Assembly (NCBI GenBank): GCA_963850415.1
Contig: CAWKLE010000003.1
Coordinates: 620,001 to 684,000 of the forward strand
Length of the DNA: 64,000 nucleotides
Direction of reading: 5' to 3'
Source: VAXT01 sp963850415
GTDB taxonomy: Bacteria; Actinomycetota; Thermoleophilia; Gaiellales; Gaiellaceae
Shown: piece by piece, positions 16,588 to 24,141 of the stretch
Layout of the letters: each line of letters starts with the position of its first letter
Position numbering within the stretch: position 1 is the stretch's first letter
Position numbers and translations under genes: made by a program
Notes under the pieces: model-generated
What the model was told of the DNA's origin: nothing
The model's database searches: none
What the model saw: the letters and a program-made list of their open reading frames with translations, nothing else

Positions 16588-17667
16588 ATGGCCGAGATCA
16601 AGCCGTTTTCGGCGCTTCGCTACGACACCGGCCAGGCCGGTCCGCTCGAGCGTCTCGTCGCGCCTCCGTACGACGTGATCGGCCCCGCGGAGCGCGAGCA
16701 GTACCTCGCGCGAAGCCCGTACAACGTCGTGCATCTGACGCTGCCCGACTCCGAGGAGGAAGCCGGCCGCGACCTGCGCGCGTGGCGCGAGAACGGCGTC
16801 CTCACGACCGAGGAGCCGGCCCTCTGGGCGCTGTCGCAGGACTACGTCGGGCCCGACGGCGTCGCGCGCACGCGCACGGGCGTCGTCGTCTCGCTCAGGG
16901 TCGAGCCGTACGAGAACGGAACCGTCCTGCCGCACGAGCGGACGCACCGCGGACCGAAGGAGGGACGGCTGCGCCTCCTGCACGCGACGCAGACGCAGCT
17001 CGAGCCGATCTTCCTCCTGTACGAGGGGCAGGCCCCGTTCGCGGTCCCCGACGGGCCGCCGGAGCTCGAGGTCGAAGGCGCACGGCTCTGGCGTCTCGAG
17101 GACGGCGGCATCGGCGACGCGTTCGCCGACCGGCGGCTTCTGATCGCCGACGGTCACCATCGCTACGAGACCGCGCTCGCGTACCACGAGGAGGTCGGAA
17201 CCCCGGCCAGCGGGTACATGATGGTCGTGCTCGTCAGCCTCGAGGATCCCGGCCTCACGATCTTCCCGACTCACCGGGTCTTCCGCGAGCCGCCGGCGGA
17301 CCTGCTCGCGGGCGAGAAGCGCGACGATCCAGAGTCCGCGCTCGAGGAGCTCAGCCGGCTCGAACGTGGCCGGGCCGCTGTCGTCCTCTACGACGGGAGC
17401 ACGGAGCTGGCCGTGGACGGGACCGGTGAGCTCGACGTGCAGCTCGTCGACCGGCTCGGCCAGGAGGGCCTGAGCTACACGGCCGACTGGCGCGACGCGG
17501 TGCGCGCCGTCGACGAGGGCGACGCGGCCGTCGCGGTGCTGATGCGCCCGACCCGGATCGAGGACGTCTTCGAGGTCGCGGCGCGCGGCGAGACGATGCC
17601 GCAGAAGAGCACGTACTTCTATCCAAAGCTCGTCTCGGGGCTCCTCTTCCACCCCCTCGACGCGTGA
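16588..17667 (+). CDS. DUF1015 family protein (SerK-like)
   Basis: 359 residues from ATG 16588; an in-frame ATG lies six codons upstream. Conserved features include KPFSALRYD, VAPPYDVI, SPYNVVHLTLP, LPHERTHRGPKEGRL, RLLIADGHHRYETAL and, at the end, KSTYFYPKLVSGLLF. DUF1015 includes the archaeal ADP-dependent free serine kinase SerK. The catalytic Glu region (HERT) and the ADGHHRYE loop are present, so a small-molecule phosphotransferase is plausible. It overlaps the next phosphatase gene by GTGA. Confidence 0.8.
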   Translation: MAEIKPFSALRYDTGQAGPLERLVAPPYDVIGPAEREQYLARSPYNVVHLTLPDSEEEAGRDLRAWRENGVLTTEEPALWALSQDYVGPDGVARTRTGVVVSLRVEPYENGTVLPHERTHRGPKEGRLRLLHATQTQLEPIFLLYEGQAPFAVPDGPPELEVEGARLWRLEDGGIGDAFADRRLLIADGHHRYETALAYHEEVGTPASGYMMVVLVSLEDPGLTIFPTHRVFREPPADLLAGEKRDDPESALEELSRLERGRAAVVLYDGSTELAVDGTGELDVQLVDRLGQEGLSYTADWRDAVRAVDEGDAAVAVLMRPTRIEDVFEVAARGETMPQKSTYFYPKLVSGLLFHPLDA

Positions 17668-18476
17668 ATCCCTGGCTCGAGCTCTGTCGCGCGGCCGTCG
17701 GCGACGTGGAGCAGGTGCTCGACGGCATGCCGAGCCGCAACGAGCGCGAGCCGGTCGTGGGCGCGGGCAAGGGCGGAGACGACACGACCGCCGTCGACGC
17801 TGCGGCCGAGGCGGCGATCATCGCGCGGCTCGAGCAGCTGCACGCCGACGAGGGGCTCGACTTCCACCTCGTCTCGGAGGAGCTCGGCGAGCGCACGTAC
17901 GGGCTCTCGCCGACGACGCACGTCGTGGTCGACCCGATCGACGGCTCGCTGAACGCGAAGCGCAACATCCCGTTCTTCTCGGTGTCGATCGCGGTCGCCG
18001 AGGGCCCGACGATGAAGGACGTCGTCTTCGGATTCGTCCACGACTTTGGAAGCGGTGAGGAGTGGACCGCGACCAGAGGCGAGGGCGCGTGGCTGAACGG
18101 TGAGCGCCTGGGTTCGGTTCCTCCGAAGGACAAGATCGAGGTGCTCGCGCTGGAGGCGACCGTCGCGGCCTCGATCGCGGACAAGGCCGTCGCGCTCGCA
18201 CCGCTTGCGCATCGCCTGCGGGTCATGGGCTCGCTGGCCCTGTCGCTCTGTTACCTCGCCGCGGGCCGCGTCGACGCGGTCTGCTCGCTCAAGGAGGCGC
18301 GTGCGGTCGACATCGCGGCGGCGCAGCTCCTGCTGCACGAGGTCGGGCTGCCGATCATCTTCGTCGACGCCGGCCCGTTCGAAGCGGGCCCGCTCGACAC
18401 CGCGGCGCGCTCACCGGTCGCCGCGGCCGCGACCCAGGAGCTCTGCGAGCAGCTGGCGCACATCATCGCGACGTAG
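17664..18476 (+). CDS. Inositol monophosphatase-family phosphatase
   Basis: 270 residues starting at GTG 17664 in a GTGA overlap with the DUF1015 stop. Metal-site motifs of the family are visible: GDDTTAVDAAAE, SEELGE, VVVDPIDGSLNAKRNIPFFSVSIA and, later, ARAVDIAAAQLLLHEVG. It removes phosphate from inositol phosphate, fructose 1,6-bisphosphate or a related sugar phosphate. The exact substrate is open. The coupling to a SerK-like protein makes a paired kinase/phosphatase function possible. Confidence 0.85.
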   Translation: MNPWLELCRAAVGDVEQVLDGMPSRNEREPVVGAGKGGDDTTAVDAAAEAAIIARLEQLHADEGLDFHLVSEELGERTYGLSPTTHVVVDPIDGSLNAKRNIPFFSVSIAVAEGPTMKDVVFGFVHDFGSGEEWTATRGEGAWLNGERLGSVPPKDKIEVLALEATVAASIADKAVALAPLAHRLRVMGSLALSLCYLAAGRVDAVCSLKEARAVDIAAAQLLLHEVGLPIIFVDAGPFEAGPLDTAARSPVAAAATQELCEQLAHIIAT

Positions 18477-18498
18477 GGCCGCTGCTAGGCTCGAAAGC

Positions 18499-19596
18499 GT
18501 GGAACAGCCAAGCCGCGAGCAGATCACCGAGGCGCTCGGAAAGGTCATCGACCCCGAGCTGAAGCGGCCCGTCACCGAGCTGGACATGGTGCGCGAGGTG
18601 CTCGTTGAGGGCGGTCACGTCGCGATCACGATCGCGCTGACGGTCGCCGGTTGTCCGCTCCGAGACAGCTTCGAGAACCAGGTGCGCGAGCACGTGCTCC
18701 CACTCCCCGGCGTCGAGTCGGTCTCGCTCGAGTTCGACGTGATGAGCCCCGACGAGCGCGCCAAGCTGACGCAGCGGCTGCGCGGCGGCGTCACCGGGCG
18801 GTCGAAGGGCATCTCGGTCGGCGCCTCGACGAGGGTGCTCGCAATCGCGAGCGGCAAGGGCGGAGTCGGCAAGTCGACGCTGTCCGTCAACCTCGCGGCA
18901 GCGTTCGACCGGCTCGGTCTGCGAACAGGAATTCTCGATGCCGACGTCTACGGCCACTCGATCCCGCTCATGCTGGGCGTCACACAGCGCCCGGTCGTCG
19001 TCGACAAGATGATCGTGCCGCCGGTGCGCGGCGACCTGAAGCTGATGTCGATCGGCTTCTTCCTCGAGGAGAACTCGCCGGTCATGTGGCGTGGGCCGAT
19101 GCTGCACCGCGCGCTCGAGCAGTTCCTCTCCGACGTGCACTGGGGCGAGCTCGACACGCTCGTCGTCGACATGCCGCCCGGGACCGGCGACGTTGCGATC
19201 TCGCTCGGACAGCTGCTCCCACGCGCGGAGGTCGTGGTCGTCACGACGCCGCAGCCGGCGGCGCAGCAGGTGGCGGTCCGCGCGGCGCAGATGGCGCAGA
19301 AGACCGGCATGCGCCTGATCGGGGCGCTCGAGAACATGTCGCATCTCGTCGGCACCGGCGAGGAGATCTTCGGTTCGGGCGGCGGGGACGAGCTCGCCGC
19401 GGCGATCGACGCCCCGCTGCTCGGCCGGATCCCGCTCGATCCGCGTCTGCGCGAGCAGGCCGACCTGGGCGAGCCGCTCGTCTGGGCCGAGCCCGAGAAC
19501 GAGACCGCGCGGGCGATCTACGAGGCCGCCGAGGCGATCGTCGAAGCCGGGCGCGAGCCGGGCACGATCAAGAAGCCACTCCCGCTCGTGACGTAG
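18499..19596 (+). CDS. mrp: Mrp/NBP35-type Fe-S cluster carrier ATPase
   Basis: 365 residues from GTG 18499. The N-terminal MIP18/DUF59 domain (about 1-95; DPELKRPVTELDMV, TVAGCPLRDSFENQV) is followed by a deviant Walker A P-loop (ASGKGGVGKST), DADVYGHSIP and MPPGTGDVAISL. It carries Fe-S clusters to apo-proteins. The usual C-terminal CxxC cluster-binding pair is not obvious: the region after ENMSH lacks cysteines, so cluster bridging may differ. A hairpin terminator follows. Confidence 0.9.
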   Translation: MEQPSREQITEALGKVIDPELKRPVTELDMVREVLVEGGHVAITIALTVAGCPLRDSFENQVREHVLPLPGVESVSLEFDVMSPDERAKLTQRLRGGVTGRSKGISVGASTRVLAIASGKGGVGKSTLSVNLAAAFDRLGLRTGILDADVYGHSIPLMLGVTQRPVVVDKMIVPPVRGDLKLMSIGFFLEENSPVMWRGPMLHRALEQFLSDVHWGELDTLVVDMPPGTGDVAISLGQLLPRAEVVVVTTPQPAAQQVAVRAAQMAQKTGMRLIGALENMSHLVGTGEEIFGSGGGDELAAAIDAPLLGRIPLDPRLREQADLGEPLVWAEPENETARAIYEAAEAIVEAGREPGTIKKPLPLVT

Positions 19597-19605
19597 AAAC
19601 GCGAA

Positions 19606-19624
19606 GGGCGCCTCGGAGGCGCCC
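19606..19624. terminator. Bidirectional hairpin terminator
   Basis: GGGCGCCT (19606-19613) and AGGCGCCC (19617-19624) form an 8-bp GC stem with a 3-base loop between the convergent mrp and the reverse-strand exported protein gene. No long T run is present. Confidence 0.55.
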
Positions 19625-19649
19625 TCGGCGTTCCAGACCGGACGGCCTT

Positions 19650-20201
19650 CTAGCAGCCGCCGCGGTAGAGCAGAGCGGAGTTGTCCGGCGCTACGGGCGT
19701 GTTCGCGCCGAGCTCTCCGGACAGGGTGTTGCCGATGACCGTCGCCGACACGTTGCCGAGCAGGCGAGCCCACGGGGCCCAGGCCTGGCCGGTCGCGAGG
19801 CCGTCGAGGTGGTTGCCGTTGTCGATGACTCCCGAGAGCCGTGCGTTCGCGTGTGGGCGACCGCCCTTGCCCGGGTGCATTCCCGCCGGAGCCTTCGAGC
19901 GCCAGGTTCCCGAGAACCATCCGTCGCCGGTCGTCTCGTTCAGGACCGTTCTCGTCGAGATGACGAGATTGCCCGAGAGACGCGGCTCGGCGCTCGTCGC
20001 GGTTCCGCGCCAGACCGCGTTCGTGATCCGGAACGTGTTGCCGTCCTGAGTGCACGTGCGGCTGTGCGAGCGGGCCTGATCCGCGGTGAACGCTGCGGAG
20101 ACGTCCGCGGTCTGCGGATGTGGCTGCGTGGCCGCCGCGACTCCGACGAGCACGAACAGGCCGACTGCTGCGAGCCAGAAGAGGTGCTTCTTACGGCGCA
20201 T
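19650..20201 (-). CDS. Exported protein of unknown function
   Basis: 183 residues from ATG 20201, preceded by an AAAGGGGGA ribosome binding site. The N-terminus is a signal peptide (MRRKKHLFWLAAVGLFVLVGVAAATQ). The mature part has beta-rich segments with alternating polar residues (FRITNAVWRGTATS, LSGNLVISTRTVLNETTGDGWFSGTW) and two cysteines (near TCTQDG and the final RGGC) that could form a disulfide. I do not recognise the family. It is probably a small secreted beta-sandwich or barrel-like protein. Confidence 0.65.
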   Translation of the reverse strand: MRRKKHLFWLAAVGLFVLVGVAAATQPHPQTADVSAAFTADQARSHSRTCTQDGNTFRITNAVWRGTATSAEPRLSGNLVISTRTVLNETTGDGWFSGTWRSKAPAGMHPGKGGRPHANARLSGVIDNGNHLDGLATGQAWAPWARLLGNVSATVIGNTLSGELGANTPVAPDNSALLYRGGC

Positions 20202-20295
20202 GCCGATCGTTCCCCCTTTCGCTGATCCTCGGACGATCCCGCGTCGGCGTGAAGACTTCGGGTGCTGCTCGTAAAGGTTTTGTGAGGATGAGCGA

Positions 20296-21036
20296 ATGAA
20301 CGACCGCAGCGAAGTGCTGGACACCCTGCGCGGGCTTGGCTACGGCGAGGACGACGCGACTACGCTCGCCGACCACTTCCTCGATGCCGAAGCGCGGGGG
20401 AAGCGCGGGCATGGGCTGACGCGGGTCGAGTGGCTGACGACGCTGAACGACCTCGATCCCGCCGCGCGTCCCGAGCGCGTGCTCGCCGAGCCCGGGTTCG
20501 AGCGCTGGGACGGCCGGGGCGCGCTCGGGTACCTGACGCTGGCCGCGATCTGCCGCGCGCAGCTCGAGGACCCGCCCGCGCACGCTCGCGTGATCGTGGC
20601 CGCGCACTGTTTCCCCACCGGCACGCTCGGCTACTGGGTGCGCAAGCTGGCCGACGGAGGGCTCGTGGCGGCCCTGACCGCGACCTCCCCCGCGCGGCTG
20701 GGCCATCCCGACGGCGGTCCGCCCCTCACCGGGACGAATCCGCTCGCGATTGCGATCCCGAGCTCGGACGGCAGGCCGATCGTCTCGGACGTCTCGATGG
20801 GCGCGGTCACCTACGGGGACGTGCTGGCGGGCGCGGCGACGAACGACGAGCTCGTCCCGTTCGGTGGCGAGCACGCGCACAAGGCGTTTGCGCTCGCGGT
20901 CGGTCTTCAGCTCCTCGTTGACTCGTTGCTCGGCGACGGCCATGGGGCGGTGATGCTCGTCGCGCGGCCGGAGGCCGACCCGGTGCCGGCGCTACGAGCC
21001 CGCGCCGGCGGGATCCGCCTGCCCGGTGATCGCTGA
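20296..21036 (+). CDS. Malate/L-lactate dehydrogenase (Ldh2/YbiC-type), short
   Basis: 246 residues; typical Ldh2/YbiC enzymes have about 330-360. Recognisable parts are the N-terminal helices (ADHFLDAEARGKRGHGLTRV, the substrate/NAD region), the GTNPLAIAIP strand, SDVSMGAVTYGDV and HKAFALAVGLQLLVDSLLG. The stretch between the first helices and GTNP is shortened and the C-terminal part is missing. It may be a reduced oxidoreductase or a degraded one. It converges on the cupin-TPR gene with a 45-base overlap. Confidence 0.65.
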   Translation: MNDRSEVLDTLRGLGYGEDDATTLADHFLDAEARGKRGHGLTRVEWLTTLNDLDPAARPERVLAEPGFERWDGRGALGYLTLAAICRAQLEDPPAHARVIVAAHCFPTGTLGYWVRKLADGGLVAALTATSPARLGHPDGGPPLTGTNPLAIAIPSSDGRPIVSDVSMGAVTYGDVLAGAATNDELVPFGGEHAHKAFALAVGLQLLVDSLLGDGHGAVMLVARPEADPVPALRARAGGIRLPGDR

Positions 21037-21663
21037 GAACTCCGGGTCGTCGCGGATCGCGTCGAAATCGGGGTCGCCGACGGCATCCCGCTTGAACCTC
21101 TCCTCGGTCTCGACCGCTTGGCGCAGGTGCTCGAGCGCCTGTTCCTTGCGGCCCAGGCGACTTTCGGCGCAGGCGAGGTTGTAGAGGAACCCTGCGTCGC
21201 CGGGCCGTTCGTCGAGGAACCGCTCGTACGTCGCAACCGCCTGCTCCCAGTCCTCGTTCGCGAAGTGAACGAGGCCCTCCGCGTTCCGTTCCCACGGAGA
21301 CGGGCTGAACGCTTCGCCGGGCTTGCCGCCGACGATCACGATCGTCGTTTCGGCCTCCTCGGCGATCGCGGTTCGCTTCGCGGCGGGGTCGCGGACGAAG
21401 ACGAACGTGCCTGCGGGAGCGTCGATCTCGTCGCCATTGACCGTGAAGGTCGCCCGGCCGCTCGAAACGAAGTAGAGCTCCTCGTGCCGTCCCGCCCGCT
21501 CGCCCAGCTCGTCGTGGTCCTCGATGAGCCTGATCCCGGGCTCCTCGGCGATGTAGGCGTTGACGCCGAACGCCTGGATGTCGAAGTGCGTTCGCACCAT
21601 CGCCCAGGACGGCCCGTCGCCGAGCCGGAGCGCGAGGTCGCCGATATTCGCGGTCCCGCTCAG
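20992..21663 (-). CDS. Cupin-TPR protein, second tandem copy
   Basis: About 223 residues. It has an N-terminal cupin-like barrel (FGVNAYIAEE, GRHEELYFVSSGRATFTVNGDEIDAPAGTFVFVRDP) and a C-terminal TPR pair (NEDWEQAVATYERFLDERPGDAGFLYNLACAESRLGRKEQALEHLRQAV), ending DDPEFSAITG. It is clearly paralogous to the gene just upstream. No ATG or GTG aligns with the paralogue's N-terminus. A CTG at 21663 in a CTGA overlap with the upstream stop restores it; the conservative alternative is ATG 21600. The function is unknown. Confidence 0.7.
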   Translation of the reverse strand: MSGTANIGDLALRLGDGPSWAMVRTHFDIQAFGVNAYIAEEPGIRLIEDHDELGERAGRHEELYFVSSGRATFTVNGDEIDAPAGTFVFVRDPAAKRTAIAEEAETTIVIVGGKPGEAFSPSPWERNAEGLVHFANEDWEQAVATYERFLDERPGDAGFLYNLACAESRLGRKEQALEHLRQAVETEERFKRDAVGDPDFDAIRDDPEFSAITGQADPAGAGS

Positions 21664-22298
21664 GCCGGGAACTCCGGGTCGTCTCGCATCCAGTCGAAGT
21701 CCGAGTCGTTGGCCGCGTACTCCTTTGCCTTCGGATCGAGCTCGATCGCGCGCCGGAGATGCTCGATCGCCTGATCGCGATTCTTCGTCAGCGCCTCGAG
21801 ACAGGCCGCGTTGTAGTGCCCCTGCCAGGCATCCGGGTGCTTGGCGAGAACCCTGGCCATGTGCTCGCGGGCTCCAGTCTCGTCTCCGCTCCTGTAGAGG
21901 CCGAAGACGACGAAGATCTCTTCCCAGGCCGAGATCTCGTGCGGAACGCCCGGCTTCGCGCCGATCGCGAGGACGGTCGTGTTCGGCTCGGTCGCGACCG
22001 CGCCGCGCCTCGTGCCCGGCTCTGCGTGGATGAACGTGCCGGCCGGAGCGTCGATCTCCTCGTCGCCCAGGACGAACGTCGCGCGACCCGTCGCCACGAA
22101 GTAGAGCTCCTCGTGGCCGCCCTCCTCGTGGTGCTCCTCGACGACGCGCTCGGTGCCCCGCTCGGCCGTGTACGCGTTCGTGCCGAAGGCCGTGATCCCG
22201 AGCCGACGACGGACGGGACGCCAGAGCAGGCCCTCGTCGTCGACCGGGAAGCGGTCGAGCTCGTCGAGGTGGACGACTTCGTACGCCTTCTCGGTCAT
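21660..22298 (-). CDS. Cupin-TPR protein, first tandem copy
   Basis: 212 residues from ATG 22298 in an ATGA overlap with the DUF1028 stop. The cupin part shows FGTNAYTAERG, HEELYFVATGRATFVLGDEEIDAPAGTFIHAEPG. The TPR part (GDETGAREHMARVLAKHPDAWQGHYNAACLEALTKNRDQAIEHLRRAIELDP) ends DWMRDDPEFPA. The EEHHEEGGHEELY stretch is His/Glu-rich and could bind a metal. It is probably a sensor or scaffold rather than an enzyme, judging by the TPR fusion. Confidence 0.75.
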   Translation of the reverse strand: MTEKAYEVVHLDELDRFPVDDEGLLWRPVRRRLGITAFGTNAYTAERGTERVVEEHHEEGGHEELYFVATGRATFVLGDEEIDAPAGTFIHAEPGTRRGAVATEPNTTVLAIGAKPGVPHEISAWEEIFVVFGLYRSGDETGAREHMARVLAKHPDAWQGHYNAACLEALTKNRDQAIEHLRRAIELDPKAKEYAANDSDFDWMRDDPEFPA

Positions 22299-23140
22299 GT
22301 CCGACTCCGCAATGCCTCCAGGACGACCGGGTCGACCTGCTCGATGCCGTCGACGCGGTCCTCGAGGTTCTCCTTCCCCGTCCAGCGCGTGAACGAGTCC
22401 TCGAGCTCGCCGTCGTAGCCGAGCTTTGCGAGCCGTTCGCGGAGCTCCGCGGCGAGCTCGTCGTCGACGGGTAGCCACTTGTCACGCGGGGTTACGCCAA
22501 AGATCTCGTCGTGCAGTGTGTAGATCCGCCGCAGCTCCTCGATCGGCCGCTCGTGATCCTCGACCCGCAGCTCGACGACCACGTCCGACATGCCCGCGTA
22601 GCCGCCGTCTCGCTGGACGACGAGGAGCGCGGAGGACTGCTGGCCACGGCTGTCTCCGCCTGCCTCCTGGGCGGCGGCGAGGCAGTCGATCAGCCGGACG
22701 GCGAGCGGCTTGTCTCCAGTCGCCTCGAACGTCTCGGCCAGAGCGTCCACGGTCTCCTTGCTGACGAGGATGTTGCCCTGCGCCGCGTAGTTGGCTCCGG
22801 TGCGCCCACCGGCCCAGTCCATGCATTCCTGGCCGGTGTACGTCGCCGCGTTGCCCTGGCCGTCGACGACGCCGAGCTGCCGGTGGTCGCGGCCCTCGTC
22901 CTCGCCCGTCAGGCGGCCGACGACCTCCTGGGCCGAGAGGCCCTCGCGCAGGAGCTGGAGCCCGTTCGGCCCGTAGCGCGGGTTCGCGTACGCCTGCGTC
23001 GCGATCGCTCCGACCTGGGGCTCGGCCCAGGGGACGACGGAGCCGACGGACAGGAACTTCGACTGCACGGAGACGCCCCACTGCTGCGCTTCGAGGTCGC
23101 AGGCGACGATCGAGTACGTGGCGACGATCGTCCTAGCCAT
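22295..23140 (-). CDS. DUF1028 family protein (Ntn-hydrolase-like)
   Basis: 281 residues with the DUF1028 pattern: TYSIVACDLEAQQWGVSVQSKFLSVGSVVPW, GAIATQAYANPRYGPNGLQLL, QGNAATYTGQECMDWAG and AQGNILVS. The family resembles N-terminal nucleophile hydrolases but has no agreed function. The C-terminal 60 residues (HDEIFG onward) form an extension resembling a peptidoglycan-binding-type helical segment seen in some members. It sits in an operon with the metallo-hydrolase and the cupin-TPR pair. Confidence 0.8.
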   Translation of the reverse strand: MARTIVATYSIVACDLEAQQWGVSVQSKFLSVGSVVPWAEPQVGAIATQAYANPRYGPNGLQLLREGLSAQEVVGRLTGEDEGRDHRQLGVVDGQGNAATYTGQECMDWAGGRTGANYAAQGNILVSKETVDALAETFEATGDKPLAVRLIDCLAAAQEAGGDSRGQQSSALLVVQRDGGYAGMSDVVVELRVEDHERPIEELRRIYTLHDEIFGVTPRDKWLPVDDELAAELRERLAKLGYDGELEDSFTRWTGKENLEDRVDGIEQVDPVVLEALRSRT

Positions 23141-23402
23141 ACGTCAACTCGATGAGGTCGATCTCGGTCAGCTCCTTCGTCGGCACCAGGACGCAGGCTA
23201 CTTCCGGGCGGGTCAGCGCGGCCAGCACCTTCTCGGGCGTGTCCGCGCGGACGACGACCGGCGTCCCCTCCTCGTGCGCCTTGCGCAGCACTGCGTCGTC
23301 GAGCTCGTCGAGCACGAGCGGCTCGGCCGGGAACTCGATCTCACCCTCGACCGCGAGCTGAGGCACCTGCTGGCGCGTCGCGCCGAACCAGCGCTGCCTC
23401 AA
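23133..23402 (-). CDS. Small protein of unknown function
   Basis: 89 residues from TTG 23402, forming a TTGA overlap with the upstream metallo-hydrolase stop, and overlapping the DUF1028 start by 8 bases. It is soluble and acidic, with a likely alpha/beta pattern (EGTPVVVRADTPEKVLAALTRPEVACVLVPTKELTEIDLIELTYG). I do not recognise the family. The tight coupling on both sides supports it as a real gene. Confidence 0.65.
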   Translation of the reverse strand: MRQRWFGATRQQVPQLAVEGEIEFPAEPLVLDELDDAVLRKAHEEGTPVVVRADTPEKVLAALTRPEVACVLVPTKELTEIDLIELTYG

Positions 23403-24109
23403 ACCTCGACCGTCTCCCCAGGCTGCATCTCGACGATCTCGACGCCCGACGGCGCCAGCTCGCGCAGCTGGTCGGGCGTCCCGGCGAGGAGCGGGAACGT
23501 GCCGTAGTGGCACGGGACGCACTTCTGCACGCCGAGGAACTCGAGTGCGACAGCCGCCTCCTTCGGGTCCATCGTGTAGTGGCCACCGATCGGCAGGATC
23601 GCCACGTCGGGCGCGTACAGCCGCTTGATCAGCTGCATGTCGCCGAACACGTTCGTGTCCCCGGCGACGTAGATCTTCGTCCCGTTCTCGACCTCGAACA
23701 CGAAGCCGACGGGCTCGCCCAGGTAGACCATGTGGTCGTCGTCGATCGTGCCGCTCGAGTGCTGCGCGTGGGTGAGCGTGACCTTGACGCCGTCGAGGTC
23801 GACAGTGCCGCCCTTGTTCGGATCGCGGATCTTGTCCTCGGCCACTGCCTTCTTCATCCAGACGAGCCAGTCGGCGAGCTCGACCGGCGCGACGACCGTG
23901 CAGTCGAACTTCTTGACGAGGTCGAGGGTGTTTCCGACGTGGTCGTCGTGGCCGTGCGTGATCGCGATCACGTCGATCCGCTCCGGCTCCTTCTCGTTGT
24001 CGGGGCACTTCGGGTTCGTGAGCCAGGGGTCGATGTAGACCCGCTTGCCTCCCGGCGAGTCGAAGCGGAACGTGCCGTGGCCGAGCCAGGTCAGTTGGAC
24101 TTCAGGCAT
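23399..24109 (-). CDS. Metal-dependent hydrolase, UPF0173/UlaG-like metallo-beta-lactamase fold
   Basis: 236 residues from ATG 24109 after a clear AAAGGAG site. The dimetal motif HGHDDH is present (ITHGHDDHVGNT), with further ligands in AQHSSG, AGDTNVFGDM and IGGHYTMDP. It matches the UPF0173 group of metal-dependent hydrolases. The substrate is unknown; related UlaG acts on a lactone. It is the first gene of a five-gene coupled operon. Confidence 0.85.
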   Translation of the reverse strand: MPEVQLTWLGHGTFRFDSPGGKRVYIDPWLTNPKCPDNEKEPERIDVIAITHGHDDHVGNTLDLVKKFDCTVVAPVELADWLVWMKKAVAEDKIRDPNKGGTVDLDGVKVTLTHAQHSSGTIDDDHMVYLGEPVGFVFEVENGTKIYVAGDTNVFGDMQLIKRLYAPDVAILPIGGHYTMDPKEAAVALEFLGVQKCVPCHYGTFPLLAGTPDQLRELAPSGVEIVEMQPGETVEV

Positions 24110-24141
24110 CTCTCTCCTTTCATGGGCGGACGCGGCTGAGA

